Assembly (NCBI GenBank): GCA_020199775.1
Contig: JAIVJZ010000040.1
Coordinates: forward strand, 310,001-374,000
DNA: 64,000 nucleotides
Direction: 5' to 3'
Source of the DNA: Acidobacteriota bacterium
Lineage (GTDB): Bacteria > Acidobacteriota > Blastocatellia > Pyrinomonadales > Pyrinomonadaceae
The notes under the pieces are model-generated. The model ran no database searches and was not told the origin of the DNA. It worked only from the letters and a program-made list of their open reading frames with translations. Positions 29,301 through 36,838 of the stretch are shown piece after piece. The position numbers were made by a program, and so were the translations under genes. Within the stretch, counting starts at the first letter, position 1; the number at the start of each line of letters is the position of its first letter.

Positions 29301-29368
29301 GTCGCCGCGACAGAGACATGAAGCAAATAGAGCAATTATTAGGCAAGCCTGCCGCGGGCGGGAGCTAG
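26327..29368 (+). CDS. TIR-STAND NTPase-TPR protein (NLR-like, putative defence)
   Basis: A 1013-residue protein. Residues 5-145 are a TIR domain: PTIFICYSHKDAKW, LWDDTRIRAGEDW, and SSNSLTSDFILREEVPRF with a candidate catalytic Glu at 82 or 83, as in NAD-cleaving TIRs. A proline/glycine linker (149-170) is coded by tandem CCGCCACCT. A STAND/NB-ARC NTPase follows: Walker A GLGGEGKS (229-236), Walker B LLILDG (312-317), CVITSRLPV, GGHALALRLLGSYL and an MHD-like HPLVREYF near 535. From about 640 to the end come TPR-like helix repeats that would sense or bind. The architecture matches bacterial NLR-like antiphage proteins (inference). It is transcribed alone. Confidence 0.88.
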   Translation: MSSQKKPTIFICYSHKDAKWKERLVKHLQVGQEQNCYELWDDTRIRAGEDWYEAIVNAIAAGRIAIILISSNSLTSDFILREEVPRFINGLRVFPIIVEHCHWETVGWLSRMQLRPEDAKPLEGRSAAQINKQLVKIAKEVRLLADDPPEPPPPPPPPPPPPPPGGGGQSSGGTSINITVNTNAPETSIEISICRLPSMSPKLFGRERELKALDDAWADPDTNIVSLIGLGGEGKSALINYWLRRMRNRDYDGAKKVYGWSFYRQGTSGPGISAVEFIHEALRWFGDDNPGERSQWGKGERLAELIRKQRTLLILDGLEPLQQPPLSGLQEGVLKEQSMQALLRSLAEFNPGLCVITSRLPVSDLSDSEGERVRRLDLERLSPEAGAALLRWQEVIGSRKELERASIEFGGHALALRLLGSYLKIVHKGRIARRDKVDILNLDKTEGGHALRVMASYEKWFKEDVLAVLRMIALFDRPATGAAIAALRRKADIANLTAPLKNLSEEDWRINLATLRTTGLIAENDDSEDDSLDAHPLVREYFKKHLKEHHPEAWREGNNALFNFLRLSVTARPDKREEVDVLYAAIPHGCQADRHERAFREVYFGRIQQDKKFFAPNKLGTVSDDLDALSCFFVAPDRPDEPAWKRPVESIKGKWRALLFGQAGYRLWMLGRLQEAITPMTEALNADVARAEAAEAEEVAWEAWDYASVDADTLGALYLNLGDLTEALSYGYLGVKYAFASGDKNQIVSALSTLGDVLHHKGYLSESVEIFEHAIAIKGDGWQTTSFPHSVGHRRHDLLLSLGKYAEVQQGVEHILKSQEPGAFNLIDLALLHLSLGQAHLFQAEHSETKHFALAQKNLTKAMEELRRAGRVIHLPRGRLALAKLHIMAGALKEAKTDVDEAAGTAARGRMELHRADCYLSYARLYMANGEMEEAVKSLSQAEETITRRGYRPRQIDVELLHARLSIARNETGRARRSLTEAKQMSERMGYRRRDRDMKQIEQLLGKPAAGGS

Positions 29369-29392
29369 AGAAAGCATGCGTTAGGTTTGAAT

Positions 29393-29647
29393 TTATTTTG
29401 CTTTGCGTGTTCCCTTCCCGGCGCGGGTGGCGGCCGGTTCGGGTTCGTCCACGAAGATGAGCAAGTCGCCGGGCTGGCATTGCAGGGCGCGGCAAATTGC
29501 GTCGAGGACTCTGAGTTCGATGCGGTTTGAAGATTCCGCGCGCCCAATCCTCGTCAATGTGTTGAATTGGATGCCCGTTTCCTGTGCCAGCCAGTAGCGC
29601 GATTTTCCACGCGCTTCGAGAAGTTCCTTCAGCCGAACCTGAATCAT
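29393..29647 (-). CDS. XRE-family transcriptional regulator (Cro/CI type)
   Basis: An 84-residue protein whose first 65 residues form a helix-turn-helix domain: VRLKELLEARGKSRYWLAQE, TGIQFNTLTRIGRAESS, LDAICRALQCQPGDLLIF. This subtype often autoregulates. It is convergent with the TIR gene and divergent from the unknown gene at 29795. A palindromic site at 29701-29720 lies in the shared promoter region and could be its operator. Confidence 0.88.
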   Translation of the reverse strand: MIQVRLKELLEARGKSRYWLAQETGIQFNTLTRIGRAESSNRIELRVLDAICRALQCQPGDLLIFVDEPEPAATRAGKGTRKAK

Positions 29648-29700
29648 AAATTGCTTATAGCACAGCCGTCAGGGCAGTAATATTCTCGGCTATTGACGTA

Positions 29701-29720
29701 TATACGCTTTACCGCGTATA
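29701..29720. promoter_or_regulatory. Candidate operator for the XRE repressor
   Basis: TATACGC and GCGTATA are perfect inverted 7-base arms around the 6-base spacer TTTACC. It lies 54 bases upstream of the XRE start and 75 bases upstream of the preferred start of the divergent gene, a normal place for a Cro/CI-type dimer site. Confidence 0.55.
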
Positions 29721-29735
29721 AGGATATGGCGATAT

Positions 29736-29768
29736 TTGTAGGGGCAGGGGCAAGTCCTGTCCCTACAA
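29736..29768. repeat. Short inverted repeat (TTGTAGGGGCAGG hairpin)
   Basis: TTGTAGGGGCAGG (29736-29748) and CCTGTCCCTACAA (29756-29768) pair with one mismatch around a 7-base loop. It is not heptad-based. Similar TTGTAGGGG hairpins occur in many bacterial genomes. Confidence 0.75.
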
Positions 29769-29794
29769 TTTTATTCCGCGTTGATGGTGTGGGA

Positions 29795-30196
29795 ATGGAG
29801 GTTGCCGTGGGTCTTGCAAACGAGTTGCCGGAGGATGACGAAAGGTTGATCGTCGATGAGGAATGGCTGGCGAGGTCGGTCGAGTCAATCTTGAAAGGCG
29901 ACCCGGACGCGCCCGAAACGCTGGCACGCGTGTTCATCAATTTCAGGGTTGCCATCAAGAGCGGCTTGCGCGGCATGAACCAGTTGGACGAGGCTTTGCT
30001 GGCGGCAATCGAAACAATCTACCTGCAATCACGCGCGCATGTGGCCGCGCTCAAGTTGTACGTGCTGGCGCAGGAGGGACAGGTGCGAATCGAGGATGAG
30101 CCGTTGAATGTGTTGGGCGCGGCAATCGCAAGGAGCAGAAGAGGCGCGGAACGAGTGTCGGTTAAGGCGCGGGGTCGTGGGCGGAGGCGCGCGTGA
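29795..30196 (+). CDS. Hypothetical protein divergent from the XRE regulator
   Basis: About 133 residues from the ATG at 29795 (MEVAVGLANELPEDDERLIV). An earlier ATG at 29693 would read through the hairpin at 29736-29768 and is unlikely. The product is helical and acidic at the start (IVDEEWLARSVESILKGDPD), with FRVAIKSGLRGMNQLDEALL in the middle and a basic tail (VSVKARGRGRRRA). It has no signal peptide or membrane segment. I do not recognise a family. It may be controlled by the divergent XRE protein. Confidence 0.6.
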   Translation: MEVAVGLANELPEDDERLIVDEEWLARSVESILKGDPDAPETLARVFINFRVAIKSGLRGMNQLDEALLAAIETIYLQSRAHVAALKLYVLAQEGQVRIEDEPLNVLGAAIARSRRGAERVSVKARGRGRRRA

Positions 30197-30260
30197 GCGA
30201 GAGACTTTCGGTATAGGCGGCGGGCGAGTCAGGGGCGGCGCGGCAGTTAGTACATAGCAG

Positions 30261-32231
30261 TCAGTCCATAAACGTGCGTTGCCAGAGTTCGAGGGTGAGC
30301 AGTTGGAAGACTTGGAGGTTGTAGTCTTCGCGCCCCGAAAGGTTGGCGTCGATGATGCGGCGCACTTCCGCGGGGCGGAAGAGGCCGCGGCGGCGGACGG
30401 TTTCTTCGGAGAGTAAATCTTCGACCATGGGCATAAGCGCGCCGCGCAGCCACGAGCGGACGGGCGCGCCGAAGCCCGCTTTTTTGCGCCAGACGACATC
30501 GCGCGGGAGCAGGCTCTCGGCGGCGCGTTTGAGGATGTACTTGCGTTTGAGGCCGCGCAGTTTCAAGTTGACGGGCATGCGCGCGGCGAGTTCGACGAGT
30601 TCGACGTTGAGGAAGGGGACGCGCACTTCGAGCGTGGCGGCCATCGAGGTCTTGTCGGTGTAGGCGAGATTGAGGCAGGGGAGAAAAGTTTTGAGATCGA
30701 CGTAGAGCAGGCGGTTGAGCGGCGCGGCCGTTTGTACGCGGGCGAAGTGGCGGCGGTGTTCGCGGTAGGCGTCCGCGCCCTGTGTGGCCTCGTTCAAGTC
30801 GTCGGTGTAGAGACGCCGCTTGGCCGCGTCGGTGAAGTATGTGCCGAAGCCGAGATAGCGATCCTCGAAATCGAGCGCGGCCGAGCGGGCGAACTTCTTG
30901 GCGTTGCGTAAGGGCGCGGTGAAGCGTCCGGGCAGGCCGCCGGGCAGCGTGCTCGACAGCGCGGACATCAGGGGGCGGCGCAGGGGTGCGGGCACGGGGT
31001 CGAATGCGCCCGCGAGCCGCATCGCGAGTTGGCGCGGGTAGCCCGCGAACACTTCGTCGCCGCCGACGCCGGAGAGCAGCACGGTCAAAGTTTCGCGCGC
31101 CGCGCGCGAGACGAGGTAACTCGTGATGACGGCCGGGTCGGCGACGGGTTCGTCCATGTGATAGACGAGTTTCGGCAAGAGGTCGCACACGTCCGGCCGC
31201 AGCATCAACTCGTGATAATCGGTGTCGAGCAGTTTGCCGACCCGTCGCGCCCAGCGCGCGTCGTCGGGGATGATGTCGTAGCGCAAATCCGCCTGCTCGA
31301 TGCCGACGGTGTAGGTGGAGACGCGCCGCCCGTCGCTGTGGCGATTCATCAGGGCGACGATTGAAGACGAATCAACGCCGCCGGAGAGGAACGCGCCGAG
31401 CGGCACATCGGCCACCATCTCCATCCCCACGACGCGCTCCAGAGTTTCCAGCACGCGCTCGCGCCACCACTCTTCGCTTCGCCCCTCTTCGATCTCGTCG
31501 AAGGACACGTCCCACCACTCGCGCACCGTCACGCTGCCCGCGCGCCAGCGGAGCACGTGCGCGGGCGGGAGTTTGTAGATGCCTTGAAAGACCGTGTGCG
31601 GGTCGGGCGTCCAGAGGAACGTGAGGTATTGATTGAGGGCTTCCGGGTCGAGCGCGCGTGCGACGAGTCCGGTCGCGAGGATGGCTTTGATCTCCGACGC
31701 GAAGATGAACGAACCGCCCGCAGAAGACCCGGCCGCGCACGCGCTCTCGCCGCCCGCATCCCGCGAGCCGAACGCGTAATAGAGCGGCTTGATGCCGAGG
31801 CGGTCGCGCGCGACGATCAACTCCTGCTCCGCCGCGTCCCACAGGGCGAAGGTGAACATGCCGTTCAGACGCGCGAGCGCGTCGATGCCCCATTCGGCGT
31901 AGGCCGCGAGCAGCACTTCCGTGTCGCAGTCGGTGCGAAAAGTATGATTTAACTTTTCGAGTTGCGCGCGCAGTTCCCGGTAGTTGTAAATCTCGCCGTT
32001 GAACGTGACGGAGTAGAGACCGTCGGCGTAGTGCATCGGCTGGTGGCCGGCCTCGCTCGTGTCGATGATCGACAAACGCCGGTGGCCGAGACACGCGCGC
32101 CGCCCCTCCGCGTCAATCGGCGCGCTCGTCCACACACCTTCGTCGTCGCGCCCGCGATGCTCGATTGTCTTCAACATCGCGCCGACGCGCCGCTCAGGAT
32201 TGTGACCGATGATTCCGGCGATGCCACACAT
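30261..32231 (-). CDS. AsnB-like glutamine amidotransferase, copy 2
   Basis: A 656-residue AsnB-like enzyme. MCGIAGIIGHNPERRV gives Cys2 as glutaminase nucleophile; FTFALWDAAEQELIVARDRL and FLSGGVDSSSIVALMNRHSD (PP-loop) mark the rest, with SGVGGDEVFAGYPRQLA later. It is similar in build to copy 1 (18905) but not identical in sequence. Two copies within one glycan locus make a role on uronic-acid sugars or a related acceptor more likely than plain asparagine supply (inference). Repeat element E14 separates it from the oxidoreductase gene downstream. Confidence 0.9.
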   Translation of the reverse strand: MCGIAGIIGHNPERRVGAMLKTIEHRGRDDEGVWTSAPIDAEGRRACLGHRRLSIIDTSEAGHQPMHYADGLYSVTFNGEIYNYRELRAQLEKLNHTFRTDCDTEVLLAAYAEWGIDALARLNGMFTFALWDAAEQELIVARDRLGIKPLYYAFGSRDAGGESACAAGSSAGGSFIFASEIKAILATGLVARALDPEALNQYLTFLWTPDPHTVFQGIYKLPPAHVLRWRAGSVTVREWWDVSFDEIEEGRSEEWWRERVLETLERVVGMEMVADVPLGAFLSGGVDSSSIVALMNRHSDGRRVSTYTVGIEQADLRYDIIPDDARWARRVGKLLDTDYHELMLRPDVCDLLPKLVYHMDEPVADPAVITSYLVSRAARETLTVLLSGVGGDEVFAGYPRQLAMRLAGAFDPVPAPLRRPLMSALSSTLPGGLPGRFTAPLRNAKKFARSAALDFEDRYLGFGTYFTDAAKRRLYTDDLNEATQGADAYREHRRHFARVQTAAPLNRLLYVDLKTFLPCLNLAYTDKTSMAATLEVRVPFLNVELVELAARMPVNLKLRGLKRKYILKRAAESLLPRDVVWRKKAGFGAPVRSWLRGALMPMVEDLLSEETVRRRGLFRPAEVRRIIDANLSGREDYNLQVFQLLTLELWQRTFMD

Positions 32232-32241
32232 AATAAAAGGT

Positions 32242-32319
32242 CGTCAATCGTGAATCGTCAATCGTGAATAGATTAAAACAGTCTTTCTCTATTTACGTTT
32301 GACGATTCACGATTGACGG
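32242..32319. repeat. CGTCAAT/CGTGAAT-heptad hairpin (E14)
   Basis: The left arm at 32242-32273 and right arm at 32287-32319 are imperfect inverted copies of GTCAATC/GTGAATC heptads. The right arm codes the PSIVNRQT tail and stop of the gene ending at 32293. Same family as E4 and E12. Confidence 0.9.
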
Positions 32320-34515
32320 TTTTCTCATTACTTCCATTGGTTGTCCTGCGCGCAGTGAGTCACGGATGCGAAAAGTGGCGCGCGTGGTGACGGCCAGATC
32401 GTCGAGGGCGATGGGCGCGGGGGCGTGCGTGCCGACCATCGCGCACAGGGCGCGCACCTCCGCGGCCTGTCCCTTGTCCTGCGCGCGCAGTTTCGCCTGA
32501 CGACGCTCGCGGCCGCGTTCGTAGAGCGTGGCGGAGCGGAAGTCTTCGATGACGAAAGTCTTGCCGCCGCCGAAAACTTCGATGCGTTCTTTCGGGAGCG
32601 CGCGGTCGCCTTCCGCGAGATAAGCGATCTGGCCGTTCGAGCCGTCGCTGAAACGCAGCGTGATGAAGATCGAGTCTTCGTCAACCGTCTCTTTGTTGCG
32701 GCCGGCAACCGCCTCCGCATAGACGCGCGTGGTCACAGCCCCGGTCAGAAAGTGCATCAGGTCGATGAAATGGCAGACCTCGCCGATGATGCGCCCGCCG
32801 CCCTCGCGCGGGTCTTGAATCCAGTGTGTGCGCGCGATGCGCCCGGCGTTGACGCGATAGAGGATGGAGAGCGGTTCGCGGCGCGCGGCGAAACTTTCCG
32901 CGCACGCCCGCGCGTGCGGCGAGAAGCGACGGTTATAGCCGACCACCAGTTGACCTGCGGACGCGCGCGCCGCACCGAGCACGCCGTCCAACTCTTCATC
33001 GCAGAGCGCGAGCGGTTTTTCGACGAAGACGTGCCGCCCCGCTTCGAGCGCGCGGCGCGCGAGCGGCGCGTGCGAGTCGTGGCGCGTGGCGATGACGACG
33101 AGGTTGGCCTCCGTGTCCGCGATCACATCTTCCGCGCTCGCCACGACGCGCGCGAAGTCGTACTTCTCGCCGATGCCGCGCGCCGAGATGCCCGAAGCCG
33201 TCGCGATTGCGTGAAAGGCCGCGCCGTTTGCCTTGAAGTTCGGCAGCAGAAACTTTTGCGCGTAGCTGCCCGCGCCGATCATGCCGACGCGCACCGCCGA
33301 CGCCGCCGCTCCCGAGTCCCGCGCCGGGTCGCGTGCGGCGGCGGAGGTGTCGCTCGCGCGGCGTTCGATGCTGCGCGCGAGTTCGCGCTCCGTGTCGTAG
33401 CCGAGCATGACGCCGAGGTAAGGCTCTTTAGTCTGCCCCGCGATCAAGTTGTAGGCGCGCTCGCCGTCTTCGATTGCGAACCTGTGCGTGACGAGCGGCG
33501 CGAGGCGCACGCTGCCCGCCGCCACGAGATCGAGGAAGGCTTCGATGTTGCGCCCCTCCGTCCAGCGCACGTAGGCGAACGGGTAATCGTGGCCGCGCTC
33601 CTCGTATTCGGGATCGTAGCGACCCGGCCCGTAAGACATCGAGACTTTGAGCGTTAATTCGCGCTCGTAATAAATCTTGCGCGGGACGTTCATCCCGACG
33701 AGGCCGACGGCGACGACGCGCCCCTTGAGACGCGAAATCTCACCCGCCAACTCAACCGGCTGATCCGAGGAAGTGGCCGCCGTAATCAACACCGCGTCCG
33801 CGCCGCGCCCGCGCGACCACGCCGTCACCGCATCGCGCGCACGCTCGCCGCCGGAGACGCACCCATCGTCCGCGCCGAGCGTGCGCGCGAGTTCGATCTT
33901 CGCGGCGTCGAGATCAATTCCGAAGACGCGACAACCGTTCGCTTTCAGAAGTTGGACGGTGAGTTGTCCTAAGAGGCCGAGCCCGATGACGACGACCGAC
34001 TCGCCGAGCGTGAGTTCCGCGAGACGGACGCCTTGCAGCGCGATTGCGCCGAGCGTCGCGAAGGCGGCCGACTCGAAATCGACGCCGTCGGGCACGCGCA
34101 CGCACAAATTTTTCGGCACCGACAGCACTTCGGCGTGCGAGGCGAAACCCGCGCCCGCGCAGGCCACGCGGTCGCCCGCGCGGAAGTCGCCCGCGTCGTC
34201 GCCCGCGCCGATCACTACGCCCGCCGCGCTGTAGCCGAGCGCGTTCGCGGCGTTCAGTTTCGTCTGCACGGCGGCGAGGGTGTTCATCAAACCTTCGCGC
34301 TGCGCCTTTTGGATGACCTGCCGCACGAGGTCGGGGCGTTCGCGCGCCTTGCCGACGAGACTCTTGCGACCGAGTTCGACCGTCATGCGCTCCGTGCCCG
34401 CGCTGATGAGCGAAGCGGCGGTGCGAACCAGCACGCGCCCGCGCTGCGCGATGGGCGGCGGCACGTCGGCGACGGAGACCTCGCCCGTCTTATAGTTTTG
34501 CAAAATCTGTTTCAT
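32293..34515 (-). CDS. Bi-domain oxidoreductase: alcohol dehydrogenase-like plus Gfo/Idh/MocA
   Basis: A 740-residue fusion. Residues 1-360 are a medium-chain alcohol-dehydrogenase-like module (LISAGTERMTVELGRKSL, GYSAAGVVIGAGDDAGDF, VVIGLGLLGQLTVQLLKANG). Residues about 400-740 are a Gfo/Idh/MocA sugar dehydrogenase (VRVGMIGAGSYAQKFLLPNF, EKPLALCDEELDGVLGAARA). Such bi-domain proteins recur in polysaccharide clusters and probably oxidise or epimerise nucleotide sugars; the exact step is not known. Its start overlaps the stop of the GT4 gene upstream (34512) as ATGA. The repeat-coded C-terminus is PSIVNRQT. Confidence 0.88.
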   Translation of the reverse strand: MKQILQNYKTGEVSVADVPPPIAQRGRVLVRTAASLISAGTERMTVELGRKSLVGKARERPDLVRQVIQKAQREGLMNTLAAVQTKLNAANALGYSAAGVVIGAGDDAGDFRAGDRVACAGAGFASHAEVLSVPKNLCVRVPDGVDFESAAFATLGAIALQGVRLAELTLGESVVVIGLGLLGQLTVQLLKANGCRVFGIDLDAAKIELARTLGADDGCVSGGERARDAVTAWSRGRGADAVLITAATSSDQPVELAGEISRLKGRVVAVGLVGMNVPRKIYYERELTLKVSMSYGPGRYDPEYEERGHDYPFAYVRWTEGRNIEAFLDLVAAGSVRLAPLVTHRFAIEDGERAYNLIAGQTKEPYLGVMLGYDTERELARSIERRASDTSAAARDPARDSGAAASAVRVGMIGAGSYAQKFLLPNFKANGAAFHAIATASGISARGIGEKYDFARVVASAEDVIADTEANLVVIATRHDSHAPLARRALEAGRHVFVEKPLALCDEELDGVLGAARASAGQLVVGYNRRFSPHARACAESFAARREPLSILYRVNAGRIARTHWIQDPREGGGRIIGEVCHFIDLMHFLTGAVTTRVYAEAVAGRNKETVDEDSIFITLRFSDGSNGQIAYLAEGDRALPKERIEVFGGGKTFVIEDFRSATLYERGRERRQAKLRAQDKGQAAEVRALCAMVGTHAPAPIALDDLAVTTRATFRIRDSLRAGQPMEVMRKPSIVNRQT

Positions 34516-35681
34516 GCGTTGGCGAGCCGATTATATATTTCCAGATACTCAGGCGCTATGGACGCGGCTGTGAAACGTCGCGCGAGTTCTAAATTGTTTT
34601 GGCGCATCGCGGCGCGCTCGTCCGGTTGATCGAGCAGCCGTGCGATCTTTTCCGCAAGCATCCGCGGGTTCTTCGGCTCGACCCAGAGGCAGTTTTGAGG
34701 CTCGCGCAGGTAGTCCGCGGCGGCGCGGATGCGCGTCGTGATGACGGGCAGCCCGGCGGCGATTGATTTGAAAATGACCAGCGGGAAACCTTCGTAGTGA
34801 TAGGTCGGGAACAAGAGCATCGTGCTGCCCGCGTAAAACTCCGGCGTCTCCGCTTCGGGCAGATAGCCGAAGAAGCGCACGCGCTCCTGCAAATTGAGAC
34901 GCGCCGTTTCCGCTTCCCACGCCGCGCGCGCCTCGCCGTCGCCGAGGCACAACAACTCGAAGGCGCGCCCCTCGTCGCGCAGGATGGCGCAGGCGCGCAG
35001 AACGTCCGCTAAACCTTTGGCCGGGATGAAACGCGCGATGAACAGCAAGAGCGGCGTCTCGGCGTCCGCGCCCAACCGCGCGCGCAAGTTTGCTCCTGCC
35101 CGTGGGTCGGCGCCCGCGCCCGCCACCGCGTTTTTAACGACGAAGAGTTTGCTCCGGTCAACGCCCGCGCGCGCGAAGTTCTCGCGCTCCTCCGACGACA
35201 GCAGCCCAATACCGTCGGCGCGTCTCAGGACGAACCGCACGAGCGCGCGCAAGGCGTGGTTGTTCGTGGCAAAGAGCGCGGCGTCCGAGCCGTGGAACTT
35301 CAAGAAGATTTTCGCGCGCGCGCGCGGCAGGAGCCGGACGGTGGCGGCGTCGCGCAGGAGCGCCATCGTGTCGAACGAAGTGTTCAAGTGCACGATGTCG
35401 AATTGCTCGCGGCTCAGGCGTCGGCGCAACAGCCGCGCCGTCTTGAGCACCCGCGCGACGCGCTGCCCCAGAGTTGTCCTGCCCAGACGCTCGCCGTAGA
35501 CGTAAGTCTCTTCCGCGACCTCCGCGCCGAGCGCGCGCAACTCCGCGACGAAGGGCGGTTCGCAAGCCGCCGGCCCGCCCAGAGAATTCCGGTCGGGCAT
35601 GCCCATCAATACGCGCACGCGTGGCGTTTCCTGTTCATCGAATAATCGAATGGGTGTTCCAGTTTGACCCGGCGGGATCAT
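34512..35681 (-). CDS. Glycosyltransferase family 4
   Basis: About 389 residues from the ATG at 35681, which overlaps the upstream stop (35678) as ATGA. Core marks are VRVLMGMPDRNSLGGPAACE, LLLFIARFIPAKGLADVLRA and the donor block LLFPTYHYEGFPLVIFKSIA. The N-terminal half is typical GT-B with HLNTSFDTMALLRDA. It would extend the lipid-linked glycan. It is coupled with the bi-domain gene downstream. Confidence 0.87.
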   Translation of the reverse strand: MIPPGQTGTPIRLFDEQETPRVRVLMGMPDRNSLGGPAACEPPFVAELRALGAEVAEETYVYGERLGRTTLGQRVARVLKTARLLRRRLSREQFDIVHLNTSFDTMALLRDAATVRLLPRARAKIFLKFHGSDAALFATNNHALRALVRFVLRRADGIGLLSSEERENFARAGVDRSKLFVVKNAVAGAGADPRAGANLRARLGADAETPLLLFIARFIPAKGLADVLRACAILRDEGRAFELLCLGDGEARAAWEAETARLNLQERVRFFGYLPEAETPEFYAGSTMLLFPTYHYEGFPLVIFKSIAAGLPVITTRIRAAADYLREPQNCLWVEPKNPRMLAEKIARLLDQPDERAAMRQNNLELARRFTAASIAPEYLEIYNRLANA

Positions 35682-36805
35682 GGCACGCCCGCCGGAGACT
35701 TGTACAGTTTGAGCAAATTCGCGATGTGCGTTTCGATGCCGAACTCGGCGGCCGCCCAACGTCGCGCCGCGTCCGCGAGACGCACGCGCCGCGCGCGGTC
35801 TTCCACTAGTTCAAAGAGACGCCGCGCCAGATCGTCCGCGTCGCCCGTGCGAAACACTGCCGCGTACTCGCCCCCGTCCGTCACTTCGAGCAGCGCGCCG
35901 ATGTCGGAGACGACTGCGGGCACGCCCGCGAGCATCGCCTCGACGACGGCCACGCCGAACGAATCCTTGCGCGACGAAAAGACGAAGATGTCGAGCGCGC
36001 CGAGCACGTCCGCGACATCGGCGCGCAGGCCGAGGAAATGCACGCGGTCTGCGATGCCCTGCTCGCGGCAGTAATCGACGCACTCCTGATAAATGCGTGT
36101 CGCGCCCTCGCCCGTGTGCCCCCCCGCAAACGCGAAATGGGCGTTCGACACGCGGCGGAAGACAGCGGGCAACGCGCGGCAGACGGTCAACTGATCCTTG
36201 CGCGCGTCCGGGTAGAAGTTGCCGATCATGCCGAGCAGCAAGTCGCCCTCGGGCAGTTTCAACTCACGGCGCAGGTCACCCGCGCCCGTCGCCGCGCGGC
36301 GCAGACGCGCGGCGTCCACGCCGTTGTAGACGACGTGAAAGTTTTTCGCGGTCGCAAAGCCGCCCTCCGCGTCGAGGCACGCGAGCAGGTCTTGGCTGAC
36401 GGCGACGTTGGCGTCCATGCGCGGCGCGAGAAACTTCAAGGCCAGACGGTTCTTCGTGTCCGCCGCGCAGAGGTGAAAACTGAGCACGCGCCTGACGCGA
36501 GGGTTGCCGCGCGTCGCGAGATAGGCGTGTAGGGCTTCGACCGCCTGATGGCAATGCACGACTTCGACGGCGCGCTCCCTGATCAACTGCCGCAATTGCC
36601 CGGTTAATTTCAGATCGAGCGGCGCGCGGCGCGAGAGCCTGACGAAGTGCGCGCCGGAACTTCGGAAGTCGTCTTCGAGTTCGCCCCCGCCCGTCGCCGC
36701 GAACGTGAGATCGAGACCGGCGGTGCGCGCGTTGCGGCACACGTCGAGCGCGAGCGTTTCCGCGCCGCCGCGGTTGAGCGAATCGAGTAGGTGCAAGACT
36801 CTCAT
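35678..36805 (-). CDS. Glycosyltransferase family 4
   Basis: About 375 residues from the ATG at 36805 (MRVLHLLDSLNRGGAETLAL, the classic GT4 opening). Further marks are VEVVHCHQAVEALHAYLATR, LGMIGNFYPDARKDQLTVCR and the donor-site region DIFVFSSRKDSFGVAVVEAM. The stop overlaps the next GT4 gene. Only 33 bases separate it from the divergent GT2 gene at 36839. Confidence 0.87.
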   Translation of the reverse strand: MRVLHLLDSLNRGGAETLALDVCRNARTAGLDLTFAATGGGELEDDFRSSGAHFVRLSRRAPLDLKLTGQLRQLIRERAVEVVHCHQAVEALHAYLATRGNPRVRRVLSFHLCAADTKNRLALKFLAPRMDANVAVSQDLLACLDAEGGFATAKNFHVVYNGVDAARLRRAATGAGDLRRELKLPEGDLLLGMIGNFYPDARKDQLTVCRALPAVFRRVSNAHFAFAGGHTGEGATRIYQECVDYCREQGIADRVHFLGLRADVADVLGALDIFVFSSRKDSFGVAVVEAMLAGVPAVVSDIGALLEVTDGGEYAAVFRTGDADDLARRLFELVEDRARRVRLADAARRWAAAEFGIETHIANLLKLYKSPAGVP

Positions 36806-36838
36806 GGAAGACCGGACTTGTTTTAATATAGAGACCGA

